Translations under genes and position numbers: made by a program
The notes under the pieces: generated by a model
Told to the model about the DNA's origin: nothing
The model's input: the letters and a program-made list of their open reading frames with translations, nothing else
The model's database searches: none
Part shown: positions 18,801 through 28,328 of the stretch, one piece after another
Layout: each line of letters begins with the position of its first letter
How positions within the stretch are numbered: position 1 is the first letter of the stretch
Assembly: GCA_018136815.1 (NCBI GenBank)
Contig: CM030939.1
Span: 372,001-436,000, forward strand
Source: Isochrysis galbana
Lineage: Eukaryota > Haptophyta > Isochrysidales > Isochrysidaceae
Length of the DNA stretch: 64,000 nucleotides
Reading direction: 5' to 3'

Positions 18801-20954
18801 CGAACGCCAATCGGCTTTGACCACTGCCGTGGAGACACTGTCGGCAAGCAATGGGAGCTCCAAGGCCGGCAATTCCTTCCTGAGAACCCCCATTGCAGGA
18901 AGGACGACGCACAGCGAATCAAAGCGTGGCACAGCCGAGCGCTGCGTCGTGTTCGCACTGTAGGCGGTGTTCAACTGCCGACCTCCAGCCGCAATCAAAC
19001 GAGTGGCCTCGACAAGATCAGCGGTGCAACCAAGCAGGTGTAGTGTGTTGACAGCCGCAACAATTGTCGCAGTCGCCGCCCTCGTCTGAAGGCGGTCTTT
19101 CCCCAGCAAAGCTTCTGAGACCGCCAAGCGCTTCACGAGCGTCGGCGCAATCTCAATGCAGATCTGATGGACGCCTACTGCCCGCAACTCGTTAGAAGAG
19201 CCATCGGCAGGTGGCGCGCCCTCGCTCAGACATCGGAGCAACTTCCAAGCGGCGGTGTGCGACACTTCCTTGCGGCCCAACGAGGTACACCTCTCGAATA
19301 AACTGCGGATGGCGCCACTCATGGCTGAACAGCCATGGTGCCGGACGGCCTTCAAGAGGAGAAGCGAGGCGGCTGGTGCTTCCGATTCATCGCGTAGGAA
19401 CAGGCGGGATACAACGTGGGCACAATCTTCTACTGCAACGTTGTGCCTGACTGCTTGCGCCAGAAGTTCAGGGCCCGCGCAGTTGTTTGAATCGGCAACG
19501 TCGTGCATGAGCTCTGAGATGCTAGCGTGACCGAGCAGTTCCATGGTTTCGAATGGGTTACCAGCGTCGGCGGCGTCGAGCGCCTCCTGCAGCATGCGGA
19601 TAGCTAGGCCCGGGCTCATGGTGCACACGCGGCGCCGGCATGGCCACAGCACTATCGCTGTGCGCGAGAAGTGGCGAGTGCGCAGTGTGTCGCTGGAATG
19701 AACATAGCCACGGGGGTAGCCACTGCCGTAAGTGTGATCACTAGAGTAATCTTCTTCATCTTCTGAGCCACTGTCCTCCTCCTCGTAGTCGGCTTTTTGT
19801 TTGGCCCAGTAATTGTCGCCTTGAACAAACTCGCTGCGCAAAGGCTTCACTACTTTCTCAATCAAGACGTATTTATTGAGGGGCGATGGTAGCTTCCTGG
19901 GCCCTTCCTTCCACGCAAAGTCGCACTTTTCCTCTCCATGTCCACAGAGTGTCCTTTTGGCTTGTAGAATCACAAGGTCAAAGGCAGGGCCGCCGCCATC
20001 CGTGGCCTCCTCCAGTGCGGCTGCGAGTGTTACCTCCTTCTTGAGCTCGTCCCAGCTCGACACCTCTGCCCTGACGAAGTGAACGAGTTTCTTAGGAGCA
20101 TGTGAGCCCTGCATTGTCCAGGTGTGCGCCAGCCTGCCAAGGCGCGTCCGTGCAATTTTTTGCGATGGGGGAGACGGAAGAGGCAAGCCGGCATGCAGGT
20201 CATAGACAAGCACCAGTCGGTAGCCCGATTGCAACGGTAACACCTCGCGCTCACATACGTGGTAGTAGGCGGCCCACCGTAGGTCTAGCGCAGGCGACCC
20301 GTCCGGGTCTAACCTCTTTTGTGTGTCATCATAACGAACCGCTAGCTCACCGCCCGTTCGGATCGATGGAAGCACCACCTCGAAGCACCCAAAGCAGTCC
20401 GAAAGGAGATGCTTCGCGTGCTCTGTCGCGGATGAGCTGGAACAGAGGAGTAGACCACGCAAGCGAGCCCGAGCAGCCGGGACGCCAAGGGCTTCGGCGG
20501 CCTCCCTCTGCTGCAGCGTCAGAGCAGGGTCCCATCGCTCCGATGCACCGAATTGCAGTTTTTGGCTTGAGATAAAGTGCCCTCTGGAGGTCTGCTCTCC
20601 GATTTCTCGTAGCTTGTCCGCATGCGCCCGTGGGAGCGGAAAGGCAAGCGGCTCGTCCATCCCTTGGACACGGAGGAGCGGCTCCACGAATGGAAAGCGG
20701 GCGCACGCGCCGAAGTCCCCGCGTGGCTGGAGCTCCTTCAGGATGAGAGAGAAGCGGGTGCGCACATCAGGAGTGACCGTCGGTCTCTCCCACGCCTCCA
20801 TCGAAGGCTCTTCCCCCACAGCCTCCGCAGCAGGCCTGGGTCTCGCGATCGTGCTTGGTGCACACTCTGGCGAGGAGCTCCGCACGGCTTCCTCGTCCGT
20901 TACCATGGGAATGGGGCCAATGGCAGTTTCCGCCGCAGCACTGGAGCCGCACAT
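15831..20954 (-). CDS. Giant protein: degenerate 2OG-Fe(II)-oxygenase-like region fused to dynamin-like GTPase
   Basis: Intronless ORF of 1707 residues from an ATG at 20954; the frame is open further upstream only through GA-repeat DNA and the N gap. Residues about 195-255 match the 2OG-Fe(II) oxygenase pattern of large fungal/protist proteins (GGELAVRY, then WAAYYHVCEREVLPLQSGYR). The usual CEHEV histidine, a metal ligand, is Arg236, and no HxD is seen where expected, so catalysis is doubtful. Residues 425-450 are acidic. A long helical middle part follows. The GTPase has a P-loop GDSGTGKST (1207-1215), DVPGLHDD (G3, Asp1379) and ASKSD (G4, 1444-1448). The spacing suits dynamin-like or SLIP-GC-like large GTPases. 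The C-terminus is low complexity. Role unknown. Head to head with the kinase gene. Confidence 0.8.
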   Translation of the reverse strand: MCGSSAAAETAIGPIPMVTDEEAVRSSSPECAPSTIARPRPAAEAVGEEPSMEAWERPTVTPDVRTRFSLILKELQPRGDFGACARFPFVEPLLRVQGMDEPLAFPLPRAHADKLREIGEQTSRGHFISSQKLQFGASERWDPALTLQQREAAEALGVPAARARLRGLLLCSSSSATEHAKHLLSDCFGCFEVVLPSIRTGGELAVRYDDTQKRLDPDGSPALDLRWAAYYHVCEREVLPLQSGYRLVLVYDLHAGLPLPSPPSQKIARTRLGRLAHTWTMQGSHAPKKLVHFVRAEVSSWDELKKEVTLAAALEEATDGGGPAFDLVILQAKRTLCGHGEEKCDFAWKEGPRKLPSPLNKYVLIEKVVKPLRSEFVQGDNYWAKQKADYEEEDSGSEDEEDYSSDHTYGSGYPRGYVHSSDTLRTRHFSRTAIVLWPCRRRVCTMSPGLAIRMLQEALDAADAGNPFETMELLGHASISELMHDVADSNNCAGPELLAQAVRHNVAVEDCAHVVSRLFLRDESEAPAASLLLLKAVRHHGCSAMSGAIRSLFERCTSLGRKEVSHTAAWKLLRCLSEGAPPADGSSNELRAVGVHQICIEIAPTLVKRLAVSEALLGKDRLQTRAATATIVAAVNTLHLLGCTADLVEATRLIAAGGRQLNTAYSANTTQRSAVPRFDSLCVVLPAMGVLRKELPALELPLLADSVSTAVVKADWRSLDTTKILRQLVDAGLTERCVPSVQNDVHPITFLRSVDALLNDPQHVQEVSTSASIGEALLHLASSALQISHAKPDKQETIVQLFLASDKFDAGAAASGRSGYFRTRMAAAIKSAAGQWKPDEVVALAVIRLEEKLGESAKHHSGFRTLLDMAEACGRSVRSPSVVKDWALSVVHLSCKCCECSRVETFLRNPLESSKEFTGERFTYCGHSTMVAQAAEKRHPGLFKTRMLSNKGAMKYGRFQVQKVQNGQAAEHAIRKCLFEGASAALASRIFEGVLAMRNRLDQELSSRQPPVNVQKYWRILRAKHEGTIGEALCAAAEDERQARAQLPTPKEAARLAVGNIVTASPSGEDSSTDSAIAFFSGEGEHLTKWVAAHFDKSRHESIMQAIEDNELDDVKVLASLSSAELCELLLGEEEAQRMAAHPELCLAMRELELALRRLRGAADDGDCKPRTAICGLNGEAPMRTWTLSLDNHPGANARTFTMVVAGDSGTGKSTLLNALLGYELLPTSCCRACTAAVIDLSWGEWGANVHFIPEEEWRATCVAACDAQARAGAGRTPPTDDPGHVAFEQVRAVYGAGGPPLEDPEALVSHATVAACLGRVKQLNIPRGGGQGEALANLVKPYVDSPDDADGGSLWPLVRQVELSGPFGVLLGGVRLRDVPGLHDDNAARNAVLRSILAEADALLIVSAITRAVNDKGAKDLMPKALRERLLREGCLGSLAFVASKSDNLSPSEVQQNLNLPPGTPLLACAAARNAFTCASVANDFYKDMPVHLLPANRLGSSPSSSDSSGGCGHSSLWTCGFEFPVFTVSARDALKLEGVVTGDAPPTFATLEATQIPALRAYIGLAATHHHSLASQGMQAQVRTGEMLVEALEARKEAENADPDTTKENPARNVERSAGARTSSVAIHHGKSSLNRPPSTQVKRNLPLVSGLTMPAGQAHASSFSAASALNEEASSSFGSVHKKARKSVPSTMPNAFVIDLCDSD

Positions 20955-21845
20955 CGAGAGGAGGGGTGCCAGCCAGCGGGAGAGGGAGAGGGCAGGCACG
21001 AGAGAGAAACGTAGAGAAATGGAGTGGGGTGCGTCAGGCTGGGGTGGGAGGGGAGGAGAGCGGGGAGGGGGAGAAGGGGGTGGGGGTGGGGGTGGGGGAC
21101 TGGGGATGGGGGGTGGGGTGGGGTGGGGGGTGGGGGGGTGGGGGGGGGGGGGGGGAGAGCGAGAGAGCGAGCGAGCGAGCGAGCGAGAGAGAGAGAGGGA
21201 GAGTGGGGGAAGAGAGAGAAGGAGAGAGAGAAGAGAGAGGGGAGAGAGAGAGGCAGAGAGAGAGAGAGAGAAGAGAGGGAGAGAGAGAGAGAGAGAGAAA
21301 GAGAAGAGAGAGAGAGAGAGAGGAAGAGAGAGAAGGAAACTCAGGGGGGAGGAAAGCGGAGTCAAGGTGGGGGAAGGAAGCGGCAGAGAGAGAGAGAAGC
21401 TCTCGAGCCGGCGTCCAGTGGGGGAGGGGCCTTCTCTCGGCGGAGTCGATGGATTTGGCGCCAAGTCGCGCGANNNNNNNNNNNNNNNNNNNNNNNNNNN
21501 NNNNNNNNNNNNNNNNNNNNNNNNNNNNNNNNNNNNNNNNNNNNNNNNNNNNNNNNNNNNNNNNNNNNNNNNNGGAGACAAAGAGAGGACGAGGAGAGGG
21601 AGACAAAGAGAGAGGGAGAGGGGGCCAGAGAGCGAGGGATCGCCCACGAGATCGTCGATCAGGCTCGGATGAGGCGCTCCCAGGCGGCTGACAAAGATCG
21701 GGATGCGGAGGAAGAGAGCGAGAATGAGGGGAATGGAGGGGGTGGGGGCGAGAGGCGGGGAATGGAGCTAGACGGGGGAAGGCAAGGAAAAGCGAGGAGA
21801 GAAAGGGCGATGGTGAGAGAGAAAGTAAGGGGCGACAGGGACAGG
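20955..21845. repeat. GA/GGGA-rich microsatellite between divergent genes
   Basis: About 21040-21400 is almost pure G/A on the plus strand (GAGAGAGA, GGGGTGGGG runs), and purine richness continues to about 21850 beyond the gap. It separates the GTPase start (20954, -) and kinase start (+), so both promoters must lie in or beside it. Long open frames on both strands here are artefacts of the biased composition. Confidence 0.7.
21474..21573. other. Assembly gap (100 N)
   Basis: Exactly 100 N, the conventional filler for a gap of unknown size, placed inside the purine-rich repeat. The true length, and any 5' exon of the kinase, may be hidden here. Confidence 0.95.
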
Positions 21846-24633
21846 ATGCAGAGGGGCGGGGAGTTGGGCCGGCTGCTCACAACGGTGCAGCAGTCGCAAT
21901 CGGATGTCGACCTGCGCATCGCTGCCAATGAGTCGCACAACCTCTTGGTCACCACCGCCGGCTCCTCCACATTCGGTGGAAAGAAGGAGCGGATCACGGC
22001 ACTTGATATCACCCTGCACGAGCTGCTTGGCAAGGGCAGCTACGGATCGGTGTACTCGGCGACTAGCACGGCTTCCGCCTACGTGGGGCCATGCGCCTGC
22101 AAAGTGCTGCCCTGGGGGCCGAACGAGGTGTCCTCTGACCTGAAAAAGGTGAGGAGGCGGCACAGGTGGCCGGGGCTCGTGGGCCCGCCAGCACGTAGCC
22201 TGTGGACGCCTCGGTAGGCGAGGCAAGCTAGGAGCGCACAGCGAGTATGCGGCGCCGCGTGACCTGCTGGTGCAGCATGGCCCGTTATGGCCCACGGCGT
22301 GTCCCGACCCCCATCCTCCTGCTAAATGCTGCCCCCTGCCTTGCCCCTTCCCCCCCTTCCCTAGGAGCTGAGGCTGCTGCAGCGGTGCAACAGCGATTTC
22401 ATCGTCCGCGCCTACGGCATGTTTTGCAAGCCGCGGGAGCTGTGGATCGTGATGGAGCTCTGCCAATACGGATCTTTATTGGACGTGATGCGCTCAATGG
22501 AAACCCCGATGAGCGAGGAGGCCATCGCTGGGGCCTGTCACGATGCGCTCCAAGGGCTCCACTACTTGCATTCGCAGAAACGGTCCATCATCCACCGCGA
22601 TATCAAGTGCGCCAACCTGTTGCTCTCGGCCACGGGCCAGGTGAAGCTTGCTGACTTTGGGGTTGCTGTGCAGCTCAACTCGACGGCCTCCAAGCGGTCA
22701 TCTGTCATTGGGACTCCACATTGGATGGCGCCGGAGGTGATCCAAAACGGGCAGTACGATGCGAGAGCAGGTGCGGCTGAGCGCCTTGCACACATTCTGT
22801 TCCTCTCCTGCGACGCAAACGGCATTGGCATAGTGAGGCCTTGCTGCACAGCGCGATGCGCTTGGCTGCAGCCCGCAACTCGGTGGCAATGGGCGGCGGC
22901 CTGTGAGGCGCACTCAGCAAGCGTTGTCTGCGCGCCTAGCTATCTACCTCGAGATGCATTTAAAGGCGGAGCCCTCGCTGCCTCGGCTGCCCATGCCCTT
23001 CCCCATCGTACCCAGCCCGTCTTGTCTCACCCGCATGACACCCCCTCCAGACGTATGGTCGCTCGCAATCTCCGCCATCGAGATGGCGCAGCTGCGCCCG
23101 CCCCTCTCGGACATGCGGCCGGTGCTCAAAGTCATGTTCGCCATCGCCTCTGGCGGACCTCCGCAGTTGGAAGAGCCGGAGGGCTTCTCTCATCAGTTTC
23201 GCTCCTTTTTGGGCGACGCCCTCATTAAGGAGCCTAAGGACCGGCCATCGTCGGAGGCGCTCCTCTCGCACCCCTTTGCGCAGTGCGGCTCCTCCATCGA
23301 CGGAAGGCGGGGGCTCCAGGAACTCGTGGTCAACGCTCAGTACGCGATCGACAACCCGAAGCCCAAGCGGCAGTCGGAGGGCGACACCGGAACGTTTGTT
23401 GCACATGTAGAAGGCACCCTGCACAACGGCCAGAGAGAAACCGGAGCACTGGAAGGTTCGGATGATGGCACATTTGGCGGCACCTTCATCGCGCGCCCTT
23501 CCGCCAGTGGGTGCGAGGGCGGTACTTTCATCATGTACAACACACACAACTCTCCACTCAAGACTGCCGTTGCAGCAGGTTCGTACGCGTCTCCTTCTTC
23601 AGACAAGGGCGGTACCATTGGTCGTCGACCATCACCCCCGCCGGTACCGGCCACCTCGGGCGCAGTATCCGCAAACAGACCCTCGCGTTCCGCCTCATCC
23701 GGGCGCCTCTCAGGAATGCCTCGCGTGGAATCCACGGCGAAGCACGTGGAGAATGGGAAGCTTGACGGCACAGGCAAGCTAAGCCGACGATCCTATGACG
23801 GAAGTACCCTGCGACGCAGCACTTCAGAGGTGGAGCCTGACGTTGCTCGATCAGCGAGGCAGCCAGAGACCTCGGGCGGTAAGGTCACCGGTTGGCCGGA
23901 TCTGTCACGCTCACTGTCCATAGTTCCCGCTGAGCCACTTACCTACCTCATGAAAAATCAAAGTAGGCTCGTGCCGTCCCTTCCGCTGCATTCACACGTT
24001 ACGGCTAAAGCGCTTAGACCCAAGCATCTCAGCCAGGGATTCGAAGAAGCACCCGCCGCAGCCGGCGGAGGACGGGACGAAGTGCGGGCTCCACATGAAC
24101 AACAAGTGGCCAAGGACCCGGGAAATGCTGGGTGCGCTCAGCGGATGAACTCGGCGGCAAGGCTGACGGTGCCGCAAAGGCCACAAGACGACTCGGACGC
24201 AATGCCACTCCTAAGGCGAGAGGGACGTGGAGATGACCCCTTTCTCGCCAATTCGCCTGCCCGATTGGTGCGCTCCGCCTCGGACGATGCTCTCTACGAG
24301 CGAACGCTCCAACCACCGACCGTGAAGGGATCGCCGACGCTGCATCCATGGCAGCACAGCCGCCATCATGATGAGACTCATCGGGTGTACCACGGATCTC
24401 GCGACTCGTCCTCGGTAGCCAATCCAGGACGCAGCGACAGCCCAGCGGGGGCTCCCGTGCGCTCTCGACCCCCTCCTCGGCCACAAGTGTGGAATGTGAC
24501 ACCACGCGTTTGCACTGAGAACGATAGCACAAGGGCCGCCGAGTTTAAGCACGATGTCTTCCAGCACCGGCGATGGGTCTCTAAGTCGGAACTTGAGGGC
24601 AACCTCGAGCACAATCGATGCGTGCTTTCATGA
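21846..24633 (+). CDS. STE20/MST-type serine/threonine protein kinase
   Basis: Three exons with in-frame GT-AG junctions: 21846-22148, 22365-22770, 23051-24633 (763 residues). The start is uncertain: in-frame ATGs also lie at 21762 and 21810 in purine-rich DNA. Kinase domain: glycine loop GKGSYGSVY (62-70), CACKVL lysine, HRDIKCANLL (178-187), DFG (198-200), GTPHWMAPEVIQ and DVWSL. The GTPHWMAPE segment and overall pattern place it with STE20 kinases of the MST/Hippo or germinal-centre class. After the kinase domain come short GTF motifs (GTFVAHVEGT, GTFGGTFIAR, GGTFIMYN), which recall the GT-rich linkers of MST-type kinases, and a long Ser/Pro/Arg-rich tail. A cytosolic signalling role is inferred. 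Divergent from the GTPase gene. Confidence 0.85.
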
Positions 24634-25765
24634 GCAAGCCGTGACGGAGACTTCCACCCCCATGCTTTCCCTGTATAACCATCATTGCCGCTTGGCTAGG
24701 CGGAATTGCTTGTGTGGCTCACACTCCAGTTGGCCAAGGCATACCGCGACGATGCATCCCGTTGCGCCCACACCTCACGTAGAATGGTTATCAAATTTAA
24801 ACCACTTGAGGTTCACTAATCTCATGATTTGGGTCGCTTTGGTGGGGGGCCAAGGCCCCCCCGCACTATGCTCTCGAATCGCCGCCTAACACCGCAGCGC
24901 GGGGCCTGGAGCCTAGAGTGGCAGCAGGCAGCAGGGCCAACGCAAGAGCATAATTAACATTGGCAATTAATTATGCCCAGCGGCTCGGCATACGTCGTAA
25001 CACCTACCCGAAGTCTTCATATACGAAGGCCAGTGGTTCCATGCGCCGCGAGTGCGGTAAAAATATTATTGTGGCGAGTGGAGTGCGAGCATGGAGTGGA
25101 TGTGTTTGTGGATGTGTGAGCTGCTTGCAGTTGTGTTGAGGCTTGGGCAGTGTGGTATGTGGAGGGAGAGGGGGAGCGCGACGGCGGTGAGGAAGCGCTC
25201 TGACAACTCCTGTTACATGGCGTGAGAGCGGGATCGGAGGGCGTGACAGCGAGCGGAACAGGGGTAGAGCACACCAGAGACGAACACGAAGGGGGTGCTT
25301 CCGGGCGAGCGCGCCAGAAGCACAAAAGACGTACAAGAGAAGGGGCGACGGGGAAAAAAGAACACGGGAAACTCTAGGGACAGAGGAAAGACTAATGGAA
25401 CGAAGGGGGGAGCCGGGCGTCGGAGGGGCGAAGCGAGGGGCGAGCGCGGGGGGACTCCGAGCCTCGTGGGCCGAGGGAACAAAAGGAACCGCTGGGGTTG
25501 CATGGAAGGAGGCAAGGAAGAGATCCCGGCTGGAGCTGCATGCGAGGGAACCGGGAGAGAGGGGCGAAAGGAGAGACACGCTCTAAGAATAGAGTGTGTC
25601 GGAGACGCTCCCCCTGCATGTGAGGAGGCGCGCTCTAAGAATAGAGCGTGCCGCATGGGGTGTTCCCCCTACCCGCAACATCCCCCCCACTGCGAGAAGC
25701 GAAGCCCGGGGGAAGGAGCAGTGCGAAGGCGGGAGAAGGGGGAGGAGGGGCGTCGGGAAGAAGGA
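24634..25765. repeat. Intergenic repeats, family G-like GC-rich block
   Basis: 24800-24870 holds a degenerate leader (CTAATCTCATGATTTGG then a GGGGGGCCAAGGCCCCCC stem). At 25028-25075 there is a family C-type 3' terminus (GCCGCGAGTGCGGTAAAAATATT). About 25080-25560 resembles, on the minus strand, the GC-rich copies at 56.7-58.2 kb. CTCTAAGAATAGAG hairpins occur twice (25580, 25634), each followed by a second G/C stem. No gene seen. Confidence 0.45.
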
Positions 25766-26125
25766 TCAGGCTGCGACATGCGCCCAAGAGTTGGTGGCGT
25801 AGCGGACACACGCGTCGACCTTCTTCTTGGGAAGCCACTTGGTGAGAAAGTCGGCTGCCATGTGCTCGGTGTTCACGTGGCGGAGGGCGACTTCGCCGGC
25901 GGCTACACGCTGGAGGAGGGCGTGATAGCGGCGCATGAAGTGGCGGGCGCGGGTTGGTGCGGAGCGAAGAGAACCTACTCGCATGTTGGCCAGGTTGTCG
26001 GTGCCGACGAGGGTGGGAGTGTCGAGGGGGACGCCGAGGGCTCGGAGGATCTCGCGGGCGTAGGAGACGCACTCGCCGGCTTTGGAGGAGGCGATGCCCT
26101 CGGCCTCCATGGAGGTGTTGTGGGT
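25766..26125 (-). pseudogene. Ty1/copia retrotransposon RNase H, C-terminal fragment
   Basis: Minus-strand frame beginning at about 26125 and ending at 25766. It reads HNTSMEAEGIASSKAGEC, the copia-type HSSxEAE block, then TDNLANMRVGS, RARHFMRRYHALLQRV and EHMAADFLTKWLPKKK, the standard end of copia pol (H(I/V)xTxxxxADxLTK). RNase H removes the RNA strand during reverse transcription. Reverse transcriptase and integrase of the element are not present; upstream sequence changes to GC-rich repeat. Confidence 0.8.
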
Positions 26126-26224
26126 AAGGAAGGGGCCTTGTACACTTGCCTCTTCCTATACGCCCCGACTAGGTTCCCCGCGCGAATCCCCCCGTCCGTC
26201 GCGCCCCGATTCCCTCCCCCTCGC

Positions 26225-26583
26225 GCTATCTCGATCGCCCCCCCCCCCCCCGCGAAAGCCCTTTCCGCTGCTCGCTGCGCCGCCTCGGGGGACATCTCTG
26301 CCAATCGCATCACTCGCTTGTCGCCGGCCGCTCTACTCTACGGTCGCGAGCTTCGCTTGCCCGCTCAACTGGCTGACCCGCCAGTGCCGCACTCCGCTCC
26401 ACCCTTGCCTCGCGAAATTCGTGACTACGCCGAGACGATGCATAGTCGCCTCAAAGCCGCATGGTCTGCCGCGCTCGATGCCACGCTCGCTCCCGCCGCC
26501 GACAGCGCCTCCACCCACGTCGAGGCGCGCGTCCGCCACTCTTGCAGCCGCAGCAGCACCGCCTCCAGCGGCGCCTCCACCGA
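26225..26583 (+). pseudogene. Ty3/gypsy integrase fragment
   Basis: The plus frame reads ITRLSPAALLYGRELRLPAQ and PLPREIRDYAETMHSRLKAA. SPxxLLYGxxxRxP is the conserved block at the end of the gypsy integrase core, and the second piece is homologous to the start of the 14815 fragment. It breaks off abruptly at 26583, where MGQY-gene sequence starts. Confidence 0.75.
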
Positions 26584-26765
26584 CGACACCAGAAGGAACG
26601 CTACCCGTCGATGTGGGCACTCATCAAGCCATATATGGGCCGTTGGTGCAAGGCAACCCTCATGCTCGTCGGCGACTACTCCGACGAGTACGACAGAATC
26701 CCCAAGACCAAGTACATTGGAGACGAGGCCGCCGTCGCGTACCTCTGCATGGAATACATCATAGG

Positions 26766-27754
26766 TGTCGTTCCGTCAAATGTGGGACATGAGTAGAATT
26801 GAGCGATCGAATGTCCACAGTTGTACACATAGCGTTATTTTAGAATTAAACGTAGACTAGCGTAACATTCCCTGCTTCCCGCGACGCGTGTCCCCCCGGA
26901 GGGCGCCGTGTCGGCGCTTTTCGATTGTGATTACTTGTAACTATGGGCACGGCGCGATGTGCATCGGCCACCCCGCGGGGGCGCCGTGCGTGCGCATAGA
27001 AACTTTTTCCCCTAAGGCCCACATTAACGTAAAGTAGCCGTATATGAGATGTTTCGTTGCGCAGCACGTGTGATTACTTGCAATCATGGTGCACGTCGTG
27101 CGTATGCATCGGCTCCCAGGGGATGACGGCGACGGAGAGGGCGGAGGAGGTGACGGCGGCGGAGAGGGCGGAGGAGGTGACGGCGGCGGAGAGGGCGGAG
27201 GAGGTGACGGCGGCGGAGAGGGCGGAGGAAGTGACGGCGGCAGAGATGGTGGAGGAGGTGACGGCGGCGGAGAGGGCGGAGGCGGAGAAGGCAATGGAGG
27301 CGATGACGGCGGCGGAGAGGGCGGAGGCGGAGAAGGCAATGGAGGCGATGACGGCGGCGGAGATGGCGGAGGCGGAGAAGGCAACGGAGGGGATGACGGC
27401 GGCGGAGAGGGCGGAGGCGGAGAAGGCAGTGGAGGCGATGACGGCGGCGGAGAGGGCGGAGGCGGAGAAGGCAATGGAGGGGATGACGGCGGCGAAGAGG
27501 GCGGAGGCGGAGAAGGCAATGGAGGGGATGACGGCGGCGAAGAAGGCGGAGGCGGAGTAGGCAATGGGGGGGAGTGGGGGGGGGGTTGGTTAGCTTTGTA
27601 TTGTAACAATAGATCAAAAAGAAAACAAATAATATGAGAACACCTTGTAATTGTAACAAGAGATCAAAAATAAAACAAATAACCTTGCAATAATAATATT
27701 GGTAAAGACTGAAAAGAAAACAAATAACCTGGCCCTCTTTTGACGGAACGCGAC
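26766..27754. mobile_element. Non-autonomous TIR element carrying a minisatellite
   Basis: Left end (A)GGTGTCGTTCCGTCAAA and right end, read inward, AAGTCGCGTTCCGTCAAAAG form an imperfect inverted repeat. The insertion point lies in the codon run TAC ATC ATG GCG of the MGQY gene. The duplication is very short (possibly AT), so the superfamily is undecided; short TA-like duplications would suit Tc1/mariner. The interior has no transposase: it holds the GGCGGCGGAGAGGGCGGAGG-type minisatellite and, at 27590-27740, three diverged ~50-bp repeats containing GATCAAAAAGAAAACAAATAA. Confidence 0.6.
27115..27565 (+). repeat. GC-rich coding-like minisatellite
   Basis: Tandem array of 30- and 60-bp related units of the type GAGGCGATGACGGCGGCGGA and GAGGGCGGAGGCGGAGAAGG. 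It stays open in several frames because unit lengths are multiples of three, giving spurious Gly/Glu-rich or Pro/Ser-rich ORFs on both strands. Confidence 0.85.
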
Positions 27755-27966
27755 TTATGGCGGTCGCGTACGCTGAAACGAATCCCATGGAGCAAGTGCA
27801 CCGAGCAGCTGGCAAACTCTACATGGAGAACAAGAAGGCCGTCCTCGCACGCGTCACGGACCTCGCCACCCAAGATCAGCCAAGCGACACCGTCGCCATC
27901 GACAATAGGATCGAGGAAGAGGGATGTGAGAAAAAGACGAAGAAGATGAAAACTCAGCCCGCGTAG

Positions 27967-28125
27967 CTGGGAGTTACCGCGTGTTGAGAGGGGCGGGGGG
28001 GGGGGGGGAGCGTGATTAGCTTTGTACCACTAATATTAGTGTGGCTCCCTAAAAAGAAAACAGGAGTATATGGATGACAAAAAATCACCTGGCACCTGGC
28101 CCTCTTTTGACGGAACGCGACTTCG
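27967..28125 (+). repeat. 3' flank of MGQY copy with transposon terminus
   Basis: After the stop the sequence (GGGAGTTACCGCGTGTTGAG ... GCGTGATTAGCTTTGTAC) matches the 3' flank of the gene at 33017 and ends in the CTCTTTTGACGGAACGCGAC terminus. The gene and terminus therefore travel together. Confidence 0.65.
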
Positions 28126-28183
28126 GCACCCCCCATGAGCAATCTCCCAATAGCTCTCGGGGGATTTTCTCGGTCCCCCGATA

Positions 28184-28328
28184 CCGAACCCCGGAAACCA
28201 AAGAAAAAGGAATGAAGGGGGGCAGGGGAAGAGGTGGAGAAAGGGAACTTAAGGGCGGTGTTAGTAGTAGCGGGGGATCCCGTCAATATAGTAGGTGTGT
28301 AGCCCAGAATCTTCAGATGTTTTTTTTT
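28184..28328 (+). mobile_element. LINE family B, short 3'-end insertion with poly(T)
   Basis: 145 bp of family B 3' UTR starting CCGAACCCCGGAAACC and ending AGAATCTTCAGATG plus a T run, flanked by an exact 15-bp duplication CTCGGTCCCCCGATA (28169-28183 and 28329-28343). This is the cleanest proof in the window that the T run is the true 3' end of the element. The target is a family H palindromic repeat. Confidence 0.9.

Larger units (their letters stand above)
26584..27966 (+). pseudogene. MGQY/VGDY-type gene copy split by a transposon
   Basis: The left part (26584-26765) encodes RYPSMWALIKPYMGRWCKAT, LMLVGDYSDEYDR and DEAAVAYLCMEYI; the right part (27756-27966) continues MAVAYAETNPMEQVHRAAG to KTQPA and the stop. 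Together they match the intact gene at 33017-33589 (-) from its middle to its end; the first third is missing. Between them is a 989-bp insertion (26766-27754). Confidence 0.75.

Noticed and set aside
21024-21690. Long ORFs across the GA repeat and N gap in several frames
   Set aside because: Purine-only sequence lacks stop codons in most frames and the N run is read as open; no real protein signal.
27115-27565. CRISPR-like array
   Set aside because: Units are contiguous, GC-rich and without unique spacers; the setting is eukaryotic.
27057-27637. Long Gly/Glu-rich and Pro/Ser-rich ORFs on both strands
   Set aside because: They are translations of the minisatellite, whose unit length is a multiple of three; open in several frames at once.
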